DNA from: Musicola paradisiaca NCPPB 2511
GTDB taxonomy: Bacteria; Pseudomonadota; Gammaproteobacteria; Enterobacterales; Enterobacteriaceae
Assembly: GCF_000400505.1 (NCBI RefSeq)
Contig: NZ_CM001857.1
Location: 1,710,386-1,774,385, forward strand
Length of the DNA: 64,000 bases
Direction of reading: 5' to 3'
Numbering within the stretch: position 1 is the stretch's first letter; each line of letters opens with the position of its first letter. The notes under the pieces are model-generated. The model was given only the letters and a program-made list of their open reading frames with translations. It did no database searches and had not been told where the DNA came from. Positions 8,477 to 19,433 of the stretch are shown here, in pieces. The position numbers and the translations under genes were made by a program.

Positions 8477-9712
8477 ATGGCTGATTTTAACTCTCCACGT
8501 CGTTTTTCGCGTATCGATCGTCTTCCCCCTTACGTTTTTAATATCACCGCCGAACTGAAAATGGCTGCCCGCCGTCGTGGCGAAGATATTATCGATTTCA
8601 GCATGGGCAACCCCGATGGCCCGACGCCTCCGCACATTGTGGAAAAACTCTGTACGGTGGCGCAGCGGGAAGATACGCACGGTTATTCGACGTCCCGCGG
8701 TATTCCCCGTCTTCGTCGGGCGATTTCGCATTGGTATGCCGAGCGTTATCAGGTTGATATCGACCCGGAAAGCGAAGCGATTGTCACCATTGGTTCCAAA
8801 GAGGGGTTGGCGCATCTGATGCTGGCAACGTTGGATCATGGCGACACGGTTCTGGTGCCGAATCCCAGCTACCCTATTCACATTTATGGCGCGGTTATCG
8901 CCGGCGCGCAGGTGCGTTCTGTGCCGCTGGTTGAGGGGGTCGATTTCTTCAATGAGCTGGAGCGAGCCATCCGCGAGACGATTCCCAAGCCGAAAATGAT
9001 GATTCTGGGATTCCCTTCCAACCCGACGGCGCAGTGCGTCGAACTGGATTTTTTTGAGCGGGTGGTGGCGCTGGCTAAACAGTATGGCGTTCTGGTGGTT
9101 CACGATCTGGCGTATGCGGATATCGTCTACGACGGCTGGAAAGCGCCTTCAATCATGCAGGTTCCTGGCGCCAAGGATATTGCAGTAGAGTTTTTCACGC
9201 TGTCCAAAAGTTACAACATGGCGGGATGGCGTATCGGTTTCATGGTTGGCAATCAAGAGCTGGTGAGCGCATTGGCCCGAATCAAAAGCTACCATGATTA
9301 CGGTACGTTTACGCCATTGCAGGTGGCGGCGATTGCGGCATTGGAAGGCGATCAGCAGTGCGTGCGCGATATCGCCGAGCAGTACCGCCAGCGGCGTAAT
9401 GTGCTGGTCAAGGGGTTGCATGAAGCCGGCTGGATGGTGGATGAGCCGAAAGCCTCCATGTACGTATGGGCGAAAATCCCTGAACAATATGCGCACCTGG
9501 GGTCGCTGGAATTTGCCAAACGGTTATTATCTGAGGCGAAGGTCTGTGTCTCTCCCGGGATCGGCTTTGGCGATTACGGCGATACGCATGTGCGTTTTGC
9601 TTTGATCGAGAATCAAGATCGGATCCGTCAGGCGGTCAGGGGCATCAAAGCGATGTTCCGGGCGGATGGGGTACTTCCCGGCGCGGCTAAAGCGGCACAT
9701 AAACCAGAATAA
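8477..9712 (+). CDS. alaC: Alanine transaminase AlaC
   Basis: A 411-residue class I aminotransferase that matches E. coli AlaC (formerly YfdZ) almost throughout. Features are the N-terminal [27 protein letters not shown], the cofactor motif [13 protein letters not shown], the PLP lysine in [17 protein letters not shown], and [14 protein letters not shown] near the end. It makes L-alanine from pyruvate with glutamate as donor and has the family's usual length. A GAGG ribosome site lies five bases before the ATG. In E. coli, as I recall, alaC is convergent with the tiny gene ypdK; here the whole out cluster lies between alaC and a ypdK-like ORF. Confidence 0.95.
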   Translation: MADFNSPRRFSRIDRLPPYVFNITAELKMAARRRGEDIIDFSMGNPDGPTPPHIVEKLCTVAQREDTHGYSTSRGIPRLRRAISHWYAERYQVDIDPESEAIVTIGSKEGLAHLMLATLDHGDTVLVPNPSYPIHIYGAVIAGAQVRSVPLVEGVDFFNELERAIRETIPKPKMMILGFPSNPTAQCVELDFFERVVALAKQYGVLVVHDLAYADIVYDGWKAPSIMQVPGAKDIAVEFFTLSKSYNMAGWRIGFMVGNQELVSALARIKSYHDYGTFTPLQVAAIAALEGDQQCVRDIAEQYRQRRNVLVKGLHEAGWMVDEPKASMYVWAKIPEQYAHLGSLEFAKRLLSEAKVCVSPGIGFGDYGDTHVRFALIENQDRIRQAVRGIKAMFRADGVLPGAAKAAHKPE

Positions 9713-9825
9713 GTACGATCAAGCGCGGATCATGTCATTGATGTCCGCTCCGGTTGCGCAGATGCTTAACCGACAAGTCATGAGTAACGTGTGAGCGCTT
9801 TGATATAACTATTTTTATGCATTGC

Positions 9826-9857
9826 AGGGTGAAGTTTTCTTACCGGAATTTCACCCT
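9826..9857 (+). terminator. Hairpin downstream of alaC
   Basis: AGGGTGAA at 9826-9833 pairs with TTCACCCT at 9850-9857, followed by the T-rich GTTGTTATT. This is a plausible alaC terminator, with the right arm running into a tandem repeat. Confidence 0.45.
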
Positions 9858-9911
9858 GTTGTTATTCACCCTATTGTTATTCATCCTGTTGTTATTCATC
9901 CTATTGTTGTA
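9852..9911. repeat. Four tandem copies of a 15-base unit
   Basis: Units of the form CACCCTGTTGTTATT occur at 9852-9866, 9867-9881, 9882-9896 and 9897-9911 with one to three differences. The array begins inside the right arm of the alaC hairpin. It lies in the 350-base gap before outS, which otherwise shows no gene. Confidence 0.9.
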
Positions 9912-10063
9912 GGGTTGTCCGGTGTTGAGCGGGTGTATTAACTGCAGCACATTTTTCTGCTGACTTGATCACGCTGTCTCGTATCACGCCTTGTCGTGAT
10001 AGACGGAGAGTGATTTGCTAATGCCCCTTAAGATGGAACTTCATTAATAAGACGAGTCGAGTC

Positions 10064-10471
10064 ATGCGTTTATTCTCAATAAAAGCGGTGTTATTTGGCG
10101 TATGTTGTCTGGGTCTGGCTGGGTGTCAGGGGACGGCGTCCGAAAAAACGCCGTCAAAGCCATCGGCATCCCGGGCGGCTGCTGTGCCGGTTAACGAACA
10201 GATTAACCAATTGGCGTCGTTGGTCGCCGCCAGTAAATACCTGCGGATCCAGTGTGAACGCAGTGATTTGCCTGATGACGCGGCGATTTTGAAAACGGCG
10301 GTGAAAGTCGCGGGTCAGAAAGGATGGGATACCAGCCGCTATTCCACGTTGCCTCAGACCAGCGAAACGCTTTATCAAGGCCTATTGAAAGATGGTACGC
10401 CGAAAACCGCCCAGTGTTCCGCCTTTAACCGCTCAATGGCGCCCTTTATTGATGCGATGCGCAGCCGCTGA
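10064..10471 (+). CDS. outS: OutS, type II secretion pilotin lipoprotein
   Basis: A 135-residue lipoprotein. The signal peptide ends in the lipobox LGLAGC with Cys21 as the lipidation site, followed by a linker and the four-helix GspS pilotin domain, which keeps its cysteine pair (IQCERSD and TAQCSAF) for a disulfide. The pilotin binds the extreme C-terminus of OutD, protects the secretin and brings it to the outer membrane. It is the first gene of the out cluster, transcribed alone and convergent with outB across a shared terminator. Confidence 0.9.
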   Translation: MRLFSIKAVLFGVCCLGLAGCQGTASEKTPSKPSASRAAAVPVNEQINQLASLVAASKYLRIQCERSDLPDDAAILKTAVKVAGQKGWDTSRYSTLPQTSETLYQGLLKDGTPKTAQCSAFNRSMAPFIDAMRSR

Positions 10472-10476
10472 TTGGC

Positions 10477-10510
10477 AAAAAACCGGCCGTCAGCATTGCA
10501 CGGCCGGTAT
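10477..10510. terminator. Bidirectional terminator between outS and outB
   Basis: ACCGGCCGT (10482-10490) and ACGGCCGGT (10500-10508) form a nine-base stem. An A6 run at 10477-10482 becomes a U tract for the minus-strand outB transcript; the T-rich flank for outS is weaker. Confidence 0.75.
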
Positions 10511-10515
10511 TATGA

Positions 10516-11097
10516 CTACTGCGAATCGCCTTCGATCATATCCGAGTCTGGTTTCCCTCCGGGCCAGTCTTGCAAAGAGTCCAGAACGAACGGCTCGCCG
10601 TTGAAACTGAAAATCAACACATCCTGTTGAATCTGTTCAATAATTAATCCTTTATACGGCGTATCGCCTTCGTGATAAAGCGTGCCGTTGAGTGTTACGC
10701 TGCGTTTTGCCGGATCCGACGTGTAAACATGGGCGCTGAACGCGATAAAAGGCAATTCTCCAGGTTTGGCGGTTTGCCAGCCGATGACCGGTTTTTTATC
10801 CGGCGGCGGCACAGTTTCTGTTGCCACAGCCGGGGGGGTTGAAGGGGAGGCGGTTTGCTCTGCGGCGATATTGGGCTGTGCTTGCTCCTGAATCGGTGCC
10901 CGGACTGGCGACGCGGCAACGATAGCGGCTGCCGGCAGATTGGCTGTCGGGGGGCTGAATTCCGCCCAGCGCTGATGACCAAACCAGCCTAAAAAGAAAA
11001 TCAGGCAGGCATAGACAACCAATAGAGAACCTGGAATTCGATAGCCTGAAGACGTTTCGCTCTGGGCTGGGGCTTTGACTTCCGATGTATTATTCAC
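10516..11097 (-). CDS. outB: OutB, type II secretion GspB-like protein
   Basis: A 193-residue inner-membrane protein: a short cytoplasmic N-terminus, one helix (SLLVVYACLIFFLGWFG), a Pro/Ala-rich periplasmic linker, and a C-terminal domain with FIAFSAHVYTSDPAKRSVTL and GDTPYKGLIIEQIQQD, the conserved GspB core. OutB is reported to contact the secretin OutD and assist its assembly. I chose the GTG at 11097 because GAGGT lies six bases upstream; the first in-frame ATG (11145) has no such site. It is transcribed away from outC, with a long AT-rich gap between them. Confidence 0.85.
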   Translation of the reverse strand: MNNTSEVKAPAQSETSSGYRIPGSLLVVYACLIFFLGWFGHQRWAEFSPPTANLPAAAIVAASPVRAPIQEQAQPNIAAEQTASPSTPPAVATETVPPPDKKPVIGWQTAKPGELPFIAFSAHVYTSDPAKRSVTLNGTLYHEGDTPYKGLIIEQIQQDVLIFSFNGEPFVLDSLQDWPGGKPDSDMIEGDSQ

Positions 11098-12322
11098 GTT
11101 GACCTCAAAACGTTGGCTCACCCAGTTTACCCGGAGGAGCGGCATCCATGACCTGAACCTGCTATTTTTCAGAAAACAGGGCCCTGCTGGCAGTCATTCA
11201 TCTTATTTATGTGACCAGCCCGCCATTTCGGCAAGATTTCCCGTATCTGAAAATCAGGGCAAATAAAATTTTGAGCCTGGTCGCAAAAAAAATAGCGGGA
11301 TATGTTTTAATGAAACGGTGTTTTAGTCTTGTGGTATCGCTGTTTCTGTTTGCGTGAATTGTACCCTTGATCGGGAATTCAGGGTGTTTCCACGGCGCAT
11401 TAAGATGCGTGAATACGATGTCTGGATGCGCCGGAGGCAAAGGAGCTTGGGAGTCTTGCCATGCTGAATTATCCCGTGTAGCCATCGGGGAAAGCGACAA
11501 AAAGTCATTGGAATTGCTCATTTTTGATGCCGACGGTTTGTTTGTCGGGATAGCCGTCTATTAAATACGCATACAAACGTGACGGAGTCTATTTGAGTTC
11601 TGTTTTTTATCAAGATTATCTTTACGTGAATAAATATAACTCTTTCGGTCGGATAACGAGAACAGGATTGTTTAATAAGTGTTATAACCCGTTCGGGTTT
11701 TGTAATGTGTTTCGCATATCCTGAATATCAGATAATAGAGAGATAGCGCGATTGAGTGAATTGAATTAAATATAACCAGGAACCTGTTGAAGGTGAAAGA
11801 TAGCTGCGGGATGCAGAATACATTGTAGTGAAACATGATGAAATGATTGATAAATCAAGCCATGTTTTATAAGGAAATAACCAGAAAAAATGATATCTGT
11901 CCAAAGGATTGCCACGGTTTTTTTGTTTTATGCTTGCGAAAGCGTTGATCAGATTGATTTTTTCTGGGGTAGGCATTGAAAGCCCGGTTTGCCGTCAACG
12001 GGGCGTTTTATTATCCTCAAATGCTGCTCCGGTGCCTTGCAGGATAAGTTCCAGTGCCTTGTTGGATAAATAACATCCATGGCTGATTAGGGAATGAATA
12101 ATTTCATGATGAGAATGCTGATCGCAGATTCTGTTGCCATATCATGATTGGTGAAATATCAAATATGATTCGTCTGGCGACGCGATTGCGTAAAACGCAT
12201 GTTGTTCTTTCCGGGGCTGAATGGCATGTTACTCTCCCTGGAAAGGAATTCTGTATTACCCCGGTTCGCATCCCGCAATGCGGATGGGCTAATCGGCGAA
12301 CACATAGGGACAATGTTTGCAG
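11098..12322. other. 1.2-kb gap between outB and outC, no convincing gene
   Basis: The published E. chrysanthemi order includes an outT between outB and outC. I find no ORF here with a good ribosome site or recognisable product. The middle (about 11580-11990) is distinctly AT-rich. The gap holds the KdgR-box-like site listed separately and presumably the main outC-O promoter, leaving a leader of about 1 kb if transcription starts at that site. Confidence 0.5.
11307..11329 (+). promoter_or_regulatory. KdgR-box-like operator upstream of outC
   Basis: AATGAAAC (11309-11316), a three-base spacer and GTTTTAGT (11320-11327) closely follow the known KdgR operator pattern of AT-flanked GAAAC/GTTTC half-sites. 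KdgR represses out and pectinase genes in E. chrysanthemi and releases DNA on binding pectin catabolites, so the match fits known biology. The distance of about 1 kb to outC is notable. Confidence 0.65.
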
Positions 12323-13147
12323 ATGAAAATCTCACAATTGCCACCGTTATCACCGCCTGTCGTCAGACGGGTTTTGTTGGGGTTAGTGCTGTTGCTTATT
12401 TGTCAGCAACTGGCAATGCTGTTCTGGCGCGCCGGATTCCCGGACAACGCGCCAGCTCCCAACTCACAGGTCATGCCGGCGCAGGCGCGGCAACAGCCCG
12501 TCCGGCTGAGCGATTTCACGTTGTTCGGCATTTCTGCGGAAAAAACGCAGCCTGGCGCGCTGGATACTGCGCAAATGACCAATCTGCCGCTTTCTTCTCT
12601 CAAACTCATGCTGACGGGCGTCATGGTCAGCACGAACGAATCATCCCGCTCGATAGCGATTATCAGCAAGGACAATCAACAGTTTAGCCGGGGAATCAAC
12701 GAGGATGTCCCAGGCTATAACGCCCGCATTGTTTCTATTCGTCCGGATAGGGTCATTCTGCAATATCAAGGGCGTTATGAAGCACTTGAACTGTATGTGT
12801 CGGACGGCGGCGACAGCGATGCGTCGATCCCCATGTCGCAGGTCAAAGAGCAACTGCAGCAACGAGCCTCCACCAATATGAGCGATTTCGTTTCCTTCTC
12901 GCCGATCATGAATGGCGACCGGTTGCAAGGGTATCGCTTGAATCCGGGGCCGCAGAGTGATGCCTTCTACCGCGTGGGGTTGCAGGATAACGATCTCGCC
13001 GTGGGGATGAATGGGTTGGATTTACGCGATCAGGATCAGGCCAAGAAAGCCATGGAGCGGATGGCTGACGTACATAATTTTACCCTGACCGTGGAGCGAG
13101 ACGGCCAACGGCAGGATATCTATCTGGAACTTGGGGGAGACGAGTAA
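12323..13147 (+). CDS. outC: OutC, type II secretion inner-membrane protein (GspC)
   Basis: A 274-residue bitopic protein: a short cytoplasmic segment, one helix ([20 protein letters not shown]), the homology-region domain around [12 protein letters not shown] and [15 protein letters not shown], and a C-terminal PDZ domain including GYRLNPG and [17 protein letters not shown]. OutC links the inner-membrane platform to OutD and takes part in substrate recognition. I chose the ATG at 12323, matching the MxISxLPPLSP start of the E. chrysanthemi protein; a TTG two codons upstream is not needed. It is the first gene of the long outC-O operon. Confidence 0.95.
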   Translation: MKISQLPPLSPPVVRRVLLGLVLLLICQQLAMLFWRAGFPDNAPAPNSQVMPAQARQQPVRLSDFTLFGISAEKTQPGALDTAQMTNLPLSSLKLMLTGVMVSTNESSRSIAIISKDNQQFSRGINEDVPGYNARIVSIRPDRVILQYQGRYEALELYVSDGGDSDASIPMSQVKEQLQQRASTNMSDFVSFSPIMNGDRLQGYRLNPGPQSDAFYRVGLQDNDLAVGMNGLDLRDQDQAKKAMERMADVHNFTLTVERDGQRQDIYLELGGDE

Positions 13148-13148
13148 C

Positions 13149-15293
13149 GTGCTGGGCAAAGGGATAATGAAACGTTGGGGTTGGCTGGGATTAACCGCTC
13201 TCCTGATAAGTTCGACATACAGTTGGTCGGCTGAGTTTTCAGCCAGTTTCAAGGGCACTGACATCCAGGAGTTCATCAATACCGTCAGTAAGAATCTGAA
13301 TAAAACCGTGATTATCGATCCGACCGTGCGCGGAACCATCACCGTGCGCAGCTACGATATGATGAACGAGGAACAATATTACCAGTTTTTCCTTAGCGTG
13401 CTGGATGTCTACGGGTTTTCCGTGGTGCCGATGGATAACGGCGTGCTGAAAGTCATCCGTTCCAAAGACGCCAAATCCTCCTCCATTCCCGTCGCCAACG
13501 ATGAACAACCGGGGGTCGGCGATGAGCTGGTAACAAGGGTTGTGCCGTTGAATAACGTGGCGGCCCGCGATCTCGCGCCGTTGCTGCGCCAACTCAACGA
13601 TAATGCCGGCGCCGGTAGCGTGGTGCATTATGAACCCTCCAATGTCCTGTTGATGACCGGCCGTGCCGCGGTGGTGAAGCGTTTGATGGAAATCGTCAGC
13701 ACGGTGGATAAAACCGGCGATCGCAACGTCGTTACTATCCCGCTGACGTATGCCTCTGCGGACGACGTTGCCAAACTGGTCAACGATCTGAACAAAACGG
13801 ATGAAAAAAATGCATTGCCCAGCACCATGGTGGCCAACGTGGTGGCCGACAGCCGTACCAACTCGGTAGTGGTCAGTGGTGAAGATAATGCGCGTCAGCG
13901 CGTAGTGGAAATGATCCATCAGCTCGACCGCAAGCAGGTGGTGCAGGGCGGTACCAAGGTGATTTACCTCAAATATGCCAAAGCGCTGGATCTGATCGAA
14001 GTGCTGGCGGGTAACGGAACCAGTGGCAACCGTAATTCATCGTCAACCAACAATCGTTCCTCGTCGACCCGATCGGGCAGCAGCTCCAGCAATAGCAGTT
14101 CCAGTAGCTCCAGCAGTTCCAGCAATTCGTCATCTTCTTCCAACGCCGGTAATGGGGCGTACTCCTCGTCCGGTTCCGGCATGGGGTTTGGTTCCACGTT
14201 CGGTTCCAGCAGCAGTTCCGGCGGTCGCACCATTATTATTCAGGGCAAAGAAGTGATCATGCGGGCGCATGATCAGACCAACTCTCTGATTATCACTGCA
14301 CCACCCGATATCATGCGTGACCTGGAACAGGTCATTAACCAACTGGATATTCGCCGTCCTCAGGTGTTGGTTGAGGCGATTATCGCCGAAGTCCAGGATG
14401 CAGATGGCCTCAATCTGGGGATTCAGTGGGCTAACAAACGCGCGGGGATGACGCAATACACCAACACGGGAATGCCGATTTCCACCGCGATTGTTGGGGT
14501 CGACCAATACCGGGATGACGGTACGCTGACCAGTAATTTCTCCAGTGCGCTCGGTAGTTTCAACGGCATTGCCGCTGGTTTCTATCACGGTAATTGGTCG
14601 ATGTTGCTGACGGCGTTGTCCAGCAATAGCAAAAACGATGTACTGGCGACCCCGAGCATTGTGACGATAGACAATATGGAAGCCACCTTCAATGTGGGTC
14701 AGGAGGTTCCAGTATTGACCGGATCCCAGACGACCTCGGCGGATAACATCTACAGTACGGTGGAACGTAAGACCGTCGGCATCAAGCTGAAAGTAAAACC
14801 ACAGATCAATGAAGGTGATTCCGTATTGCTGCAAATAGAGCAAGAGGTTTCCAGCGTGGCGGATTCTTCCAGCAGTACCAGCAGCGATCTTGGCGCTACG
14901 TTTAATACCCGTACCGTCAATAATGCGGTTATGGTGACGAATGGTGAAACCGTGGTCGTCGGTGGATTGCTGAACAAATCTACGGTCGAAACGGACAGCA
15001 AGGTGCCTTTACTGGGTGACATTCCGGTGTTGGGCAATCTGTTCCGTTCGAAGAGCCTCACCGTATCCAAACGCAACCTGATGCTGTTCCTGCGTCCAAC
15101 GATCATCCGCGACCGTCAGCAATATCAGGCTACATCGATCAACCAGTACAAAGCGTTCGACAGCGAACAGGATCTGCAGCGCAGCAACAAGGTTTTGGAT
15201 AGCAATACGTTGCGTCTGCCATCTGGAGGCAATACCTATACCTTCCGTCAGGTGCAGTCGGCGATTGGCTCGTTCTACTCGGAGGGGCGATGA
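13149..15293 (+). CDS. outD: OutD, type II secretion secretin (GspD)
   Basis: A 714-residue outer-membrane secretin. After the signal peptide come N0 ([20 protein letters not shown]) and N1-N3, then the conserved C-domain with [21 protein letters not shown] and [11 protein letters not shown]. The last residues ([19 protein letters not shown]) form the S-domain bound by OutS. A Ser/Asn/Gly-rich low-complexity insert of roughly 60 residues (about 295-360) lies in the N3 loop. The GTG at 13149, one base after the outC stop, is preferred because the E. chrysanthemi protein begins at the equivalent LGKGI; the ATG at 13167 is the alternative. Confidence 0.95.
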   Translation: MLGKGIMKRWGWLGLTALLISSTYSWSAEFSASFKGTDIQEFINTVSKNLNKTVIIDPTVRGTITVRSYDMMNEEQYYQFFLSVLDVYGFSVVPMDNGVLKVIRSKDAKSSSIPVANDEQPGVGDELVTRVVPLNNVAARDLAPLLRQLNDNAGAGSVVHYEPSNVLLMTGRAAVVKRLMEIVSTVDKTGDRNVVTIPLTYASADDVAKLVNDLNKTDEKNALPSTMVANVVADSRTNSVVVSGEDNARQRVVEMIHQLDRKQVVQGGTKVIYLKYAKALDLIEVLAGNGTSGNRNSSSTNNRSSSTRSGSSSSNSSSSSSSSSSNSSSSSNAGNGAYSSSGSGMGFGSTFGSSSSSGGRTIIIQGKEVIMRAHDQTNSLIITAPPDIMRDLEQVINQLDIRRPQVLVEAIIAEVQDADGLNLGIQWANKRAGMTQYTNTGMPISTAIVGVDQYRDDGTLTSNFSSALGSFNGIAAGFYHGNWSMLLTALSSNSKNDVLATPSIVTIDNMEATFNVGQEVPVLTGSQTTSADNIYSTVERKTVGIKLKVKPQINEGDSVLLQIEQEVSSVADSSSSTSSDLGATFNTRTVNNAVMVTNGETVVVGGLLNKSTVETDSKVPLLGDIPVLGNLFRSKSLTVSKRNLMLFLRPTIIRDRQQYQATSINQYKAFDSEQDLQRSNKVLDSNTLRLPSGGNTYTFRQVQSAIGSFYSEGR

Positions 15294-16786
15294 GCGAACA
15301 GCCCATCACCATGCCAGAACTGCGGCCGATATTGCCGTTTGCTTTCGCCCGTGCCCAGCAGGTTCTGCTGTTGCAGGAGGACGGCAGCGACACGGCTGAG
15401 GCGATCTGCGCACCACAAGCGTCCGCCGCCGCGTTGCTGGAAGCGCGCAGAGTTGCCGGTCGGCCCTTGACGATTAGCCGTGTCAGCCCGGAAGAGTTCG
15501 AGCGGCAACTGGTTATGCGTTATCAGCGGGATTCAGAAGAGGCCCGCCGTCTGATGGAAGACATCGGTAACGACATTGATTTCTATACGCTGGCAGAAGA
15601 ATTGCCCGACAGCGACGACCTACTGGACGCCGAAGACGATGCGCCGATTATCCGCTTGATCAACGCCATGCTGACGGAGGCCATCAAACACAAAGCTTCG
15701 GATATCCATATCGAAACCTTTGAACGTCATTTGCTGATCCGCTTTCGGATTGATGGCGTCCTCCGCGAGATATTGCGCCCGCAGCGGCAATTGGCGTCGC
15801 TGCTGGTTTCGCGCATCAAAGTGATGGCGAAATTGGACATTGCGGAAAAGCGTATTCCCCAGGATGGCCGCATGGCGCTGCGGATCGGCGGCCGAGCCAT
15901 TGACGTGCGCGTTTCTACCTTGCCTTCCAACTACGGCGAACGTGTCGTGTTACGTCTGTTGGATAAAAATAGCGTTCGGCTTGACCTGGAGTTGTTGGGG
16001 ATGGTGGAGCGCAACCGCCAGTTGCTCGACACGCTGATACATCGTCCGCACGGCATTATTCTGGTCACTGGGCCGACCGGCTCGGGGAAGAGTACCACGC
16101 TGTATGCGGCGTTGAGCCGTCTGGATTCGGCTGAACGCAATATCATGACGGTGGAGGATCCCATCGAATATGAACTGGACGGCATCGGTCAAACCCAGGT
16201 CAACCCGAAAGTAGATATGACGTTTGCGCGTGGGCTGCGCGCTATTCTGCGCCAGGATCCGGACGTCGTACTGGTGGGGGAGATCCGCGACGGCGAGACC
16301 GCACAAATCGCGGTGCAGGCATCATTGACCGGGCATCTGGTGTTGTCCACGTTGCATACTAATAGTGCGCTGGGGGCGCTTTCCCGGTTGCAGGACATGG
16401 GTATCGAGCCGTTTTTGTTGTCCACCTCATTGCTGGGGGTCTTGGCCCAGCGGTTGGTGCGCACGCTGTGCCCCGAATGTCGAGAGCCTTATACCATTAC
16501 GGATGAGCAACAACAGCAAACGGGGTTGCCCGCCGACACTCAGCTTTATCGGCCCGGTGGGTGCGATAAATGCGGCCATAGCGGCTATCGCGGTCGAACC
16601 GGTATCCATGAATTGTTACTGATTGACGACTCTGTGCGCGCCGCAATTCACCGCGGCGACGGCGAACTGGCTATCGCCGAAATGCTTGGCGGCAACAGGG
16701 CGACCATTCGTCAGGATGGGTTGGATAAGGTACTGGCCGGGATCACCACCTGGGAAGAGGTGGTCAGGGTAACTAAAGAGGAATGA
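15290..16786 (+). CDS. outE: OutE, type II secretion ATPase (GspE)
   Basis: A 498-residue cytoplasmic hexameric ATPase that powers pseudopilus assembly. It shows Walker A ([15 protein letters not shown]), the Asp box (DIHIETF), Walker B ([20 protein letters not shown]), the His box ([12 protein letters not shown]), and the tetracysteine metal-binding loop CPECRE...[14 protein letters not shown]. The N-terminal N1E region should bind OutL. It overlaps the outD stop by ATGA and ends one base before outF. Confidence 0.97.
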   Translation: MSEQPITMPELRPILPFAFARAQQVLLLQEDGSDTAEAICAPQASAAALLEARRVAGRPLTISRVSPEEFERQLVMRYQRDSEEARRLMEDIGNDIDFYTLAEELPDSDDLLDAEDDAPIIRLINAMLTEAIKHKASDIHIETFERHLLIRFRIDGVLREILRPQRQLASLLVSRIKVMAKLDIAEKRIPQDGRMALRIGGRAIDVRVSTLPSNYGERVVLRLLDKNSVRLDLELLGMVERNRQLLDTLIHRPHGIILVTGPTGSGKSTTLYAALSRLDSAERNIMTVEDPIEYELDGIGQTQVNPKVDMTFARGLRAILRQDPDVVLVGEIRDGETAQIAVQASLTGHLVLSTLHTNSALGALSRLQDMGIEPFLLSTSLLGVLAQRLVRTLCPECREPYTITDEQQQQTGLPADTQLYRPGGCDKCGHSGYRGRTGIHELLLIDDSVRAAIHRGDGELAIAEMLGGNRATIRQDGLDKVLAGITTWEEVVRVTKEE

Positions 16787-16787
16787 C

Positions 16788-18014
16788 ATGGCGCTGTTCC
16801 AGTATCAGGCATTGAATGCACAAGGGAAAAAGTGCCAGGGCATGCAGGAGGCGGATTCCGCGCGCCTTGCCCGTCAATTGCTGAGGGAAAAAGGGCTGAT
16901 GCCGGTCAACGTCGAGGAACAGCGCGGCGAAGCGGCGCTGCGTGGCAACGGGTCATTCTCGTTACGTCGGGCTCACCGAATCAGCGCCAGCGATTTGGCA
17001 TTGTTGACTCGGCAGTTGGCGACGCTGGTTGCAGCGGCGCTGCCGCTGGAAGAGGCGCTGGATGCCGTGGCCAGACAGAGTGAAAAACCCAGGCTGCGGG
17101 CGCTGATGGCGGCGGTGCGGGCTAAGGTGGTGGAAGGTCACTCGCTGGCGGAGGCGATGGGAAATTTCCCCAACAGCTTCGAACGCCTGTATTGCGCGAT
17201 GGTAGCGGCCGGCGAAGCGTCGGGCCATCTGGATGCTGTGCTGAATCGTCTGGCGGACTATACCGAACAACGCCAGCAGATGCGCAGCCGCATTCAACAG
17301 GCCATGATTTATCCCTGTGTCCTGACGCTGGTGGCGGTGGCCGTCGTCAGTATTCTGCTCTCCGCCGTGGTGCCGAAAGTCGTCGAGCAGTTCATCCATA
17401 TGAAGCAAGCATTGCCGTTATCGACCCGTCTGCTGATGAGCGTCAGCGATGCGGTGCGGACGTTTGGTCCCTGGGCGCTGCTGGCGTTGGTTTTGACTAT
17501 CATGGGCGCGCGCGTGCTGTTAAGGGAAGAAAAGCGCCGGATTGTGTTTCATCGCCGTCTGTTATTTCTCCCGGTGGTCGGCCGCATCGCACGCGGGCTG
17601 AATACCGCCCGTTATGCCCGAACCCTCAGTATTCTTAATTCCAGCGCCGTCCCTCTGCTGCAAGCCATGCGCATCAGCGGCGACGTGCTGACCAACGACT
17701 ATGCCCGTTTCCGTTTGGGGCAGGCGACCGACGCCGTGCGGGAAGGGGTTAGCCTCAATAAAGCGCTGGAGCAGACCGCGCTGTTTCCCCCGATGATGCG
17801 GCACATGATTGCCAGCGGCGAACGCAGCGGCGAGCTTGACGACATGCTATCCCGCGCCGCGGATAACCAGGATCGCGAGTTCAGTGCCCAGATGACATTG
17901 GCGCTCGGGCTGTTTGAGCCGCTGCTGGTGGTGAGCATGGCGGGCATCGTGCTGTTTATCGTACTGGCCATTCTTCAGCCGATTTTGCAACTGAATACCC
18001 TGATGAGCATGTAG
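16788..18014 (+). CDS. outF: OutF, type II secretion platform protein (GspF)
   Basis: A 408-residue polytopic inner-membrane protein with two repeated cytoplasmic four-helix GspF domains and three membrane helices. Visible landmarks are [22 protein letters not shown] at the start of the first domain, a helix around [21 protein letters not shown], and [24 protein letters not shown] as the last helix. It is the core of the assembly platform, contacting OutE and OutL. The length is normal. Confidence 0.96.
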   Translation: MALFQYQALNAQGKKCQGMQEADSARLARQLLREKGLMPVNVEEQRGEAALRGNGSFSLRRAHRISASDLALLTRQLATLVAAALPLEEALDAVARQSEKPRLRALMAAVRAKVVEGHSLAEAMGNFPNSFERLYCAMVAAGEASGHLDAVLNRLADYTEQRQQMRSRIQQAMIYPCVLTLVAVAVVSILLSAVVPKVVEQFIHMKQALPLSTRLLMSVSDAVRTFGPWALLALVLTIMGARVLLREEKRRIVFHRRLLFLPVVGRIARGLNTARYARTLSILNSSAVPLLQAMRISGDVLTNDYARFRLGQATDAVREGVSLNKALEQTALFPPMMRHMIASGERSGELDDMLSRAADNQDREFSAQMTLALGLFEPLLVVSMAGIVLFIVLAILQPILQLNTLMSM

Positions 18015-18048
18015 CAAAGATTCACACATTGATGAGGTAGGAAAAAAG

Positions 18049-18501
18049 ATGGAACAGCGTCAGCGAGGTTTTACCCTGTTGGAGATCATGGTAGTCATCG
18101 TCATCCTTGGCGTGCTGGCGAGCCTGGTTGTCCCCAACCTGATGGGAAACAAGGAAAAAGCCGACAGGCAAAAGGCCATCAGCGATATTGTGGCGCTGGA
18201 AAGCGCGCTGGACATGTACAAGCTGGATAACAGCCGTTACCCCACCACGGAACAGGGCTTAGGCGCGTTGGTGAAGAAACCGACCACGCCGCCGGAGCCG
18301 CGTAACTATCCTCAGGATGGTTATATTCGCCGTTTGCCGCAGGATCCGTGGGGCGCTGATTACCAACTGGTGAGCCCTGGTCGTCACGGCAAGGTGGATG
18401 TTTTCTCTTATGGCCCAGACGGTATGCCGGATACTGACGACGATATCGGTAACTGGAATGTCGGTAATGCCGGCCAGAACGGCGGTAGCGGGAGCAAATA
18501 G
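18049..18501 (+). CDS. outG: OutG, major pseudopilin (GspG)
   Basis: A 150-residue type IV prepilin-like protein. The leader ends in RQRG and the mature protein begins FTLLEIMVVIVILGVLASLVVPNL, with the essential Glu5; OutO should cut after the Gly. The C-terminal part keeps the calcium-binding loop of GspG (PDGMPDTDDDIGNW). It forms the shaft of the pseudopilus. It is preceded by a 34-base gap after outF, the largest inside the operon, with AGG before the start. Confidence 0.97.
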   Translation: MEQRQRGFTLLEIMVVIVILGVLASLVVPNLMGNKEKADRQKAISDIVALESALDMYKLDNSRYPTTEQGLGALVKKPTTPPEPRNYPQDGYIRRLPQDPWGADYQLVSPGRHGKVDVFSYGPDGMPDTDDDIGNWNVGNAGQNGGSGSK

Positions 18502-19040
18502 TGCGGCAACGGGGATTCACGCTGCTGGAAATCATGCTGGTGGTGTTGCTGGCCGGCGTGGCCGCCACGTTGATCATGATGGCGATCCCGACGCCGAAAC
18601 GGCAGGACAGCGGCTGGCAGATCGCCCGTTTTCAGGCGCAACTGCAGTATGCGGTGGAGGAGAGTCAGATGAATGACCAAATTTTGGGCATTTATGTCCA
18701 ACCTCACCGCTGGCAATACGCGCTGCTACAACGTCAGGTGGTTGAGAACTCGCCGGAAGACCGGCAGCAGTTACGTTACCAGTGGCAACCCTGGCTGCCT
18801 TATCGACTGTCTCAGCCCAACGAACTGCCCGCCAGCTTTGAGATGGAGCTGACGGTACAGGCCGGTGCGGCGGGTGATGGCGCGGGTTTTTCGCCGGGGA
18901 ACGGCGACCCCAACATTCTGATTTTGCCCGGCGGTGAGGTGACGCCGTTCCGCTTGACGTTGCGTAACGGTAGCAGCACCGCCTGGCTACAGGTGGATAC
19001 CAACGGTTTTCTAACAATGTCGCCGGACGCGAGGCAGTGA
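18501..19040 (+). CDS. outH: OutH, minor pseudopilin (GspH)
   Basis: A 179-residue minor pseudopilin with a very short leader RQRG before FTLLEIMLVVLLAGVAATLIM, then a beta-rich globular domain containing VEESQMNDQILGIYVQ. It starts with GTG sharing one base with the outG TAG. With OutI, OutJ and OutK it forms or docks to the pseudopilus tip. Confidence 0.93.
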   Translation: MRQRGFTLLEIMLVVLLAGVAATLIMMAIPTPKRQDSGWQIARFQAQLQYAVEESQMNDQILGIYVQPHRWQYALLQRQVVENSPEDRQQLRYQWQPWLPYRLSQPNELPASFEMELTVQAGAAGDGAGFSPGNGDPNILILPGGEVTPFRLTLRNGSSTAWLQVDTNGFLTMSPDARQ

Positions 19041-19046
19041 TTGAGC

Positions 19047-19433
19047 ATGAAGCAACGGGGGATGACGCTGCTGGAAGTGATGGTCGCGCTGGTGATTTTC
19101 GCGCTGGCTGGGCTGACGGTGCTGAGAACCACGGCGCAGCAGTCGTCCATGCTGAGCCGTCTGGAAGAGAAAACCTTTGCCGTCTGGATAGCGGAAAACC
19201 AGTTGGCGGTGCTGCGGTTGGAAAAGCGTCAGCCGGAAACCTTCTGGCTCGAGGGCGAAACCCGGTTTGCCGGGACGATATGGTACTGGCGGATGCTGGG
19301 AGCGGATGCGGGTGTCGACAAGGTGCGATCGGTTGATGTCGAGGTGAGGCATGAAAAGGATAACGGCGCGGCGGATGCCGTGTTGCGCAGCTATGTGATT
19401 CGGCAGGATCCGCCGAGGGAACCCCAACCGTGA
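19047..19433 (+). CDS. outI: OutI, minor pseudopilin (GspI)
   Basis: A 128-residue pseudopilin. Leader KQRG, mature MTLLEVMVALVIFALAGLTV, and the conserved IAENQLA that lies in the GspI core. I chose the ATG at 19047 over an in-frame TTG at 19041 because it leaves the normal short leader. Its stop overlaps the GTG start of outJ. Confidence 0.93.
   Translation: MKQRGMTLLEVMVALVIFALAGLTVLRTTAQQSSMLSRLEEKTFAVWIAENQLAVLRLEKRQPETFWLEGETRFAGTIWYWRMLGADAGVDKVRSVDVEVRHEKDNGAADAVLRSYVIRQDPPREPQP

Noticed and set aside
12199-12687. A 162-codon frame overlapping the outC start
   Set aside because: It lies out of frame within outC and has no supporting start signal or homology.
14070-14230. CRISPR-like or satellite repeats in outD
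   Set aside because: These are AGC/TCC/AGT serine codons of the low-complexity loop, with no constant repeat or spacer.
14130-14843. A 237-codon frame opposite outD
   Set aside because: Antisense shadow of a well-supported secretin gene.
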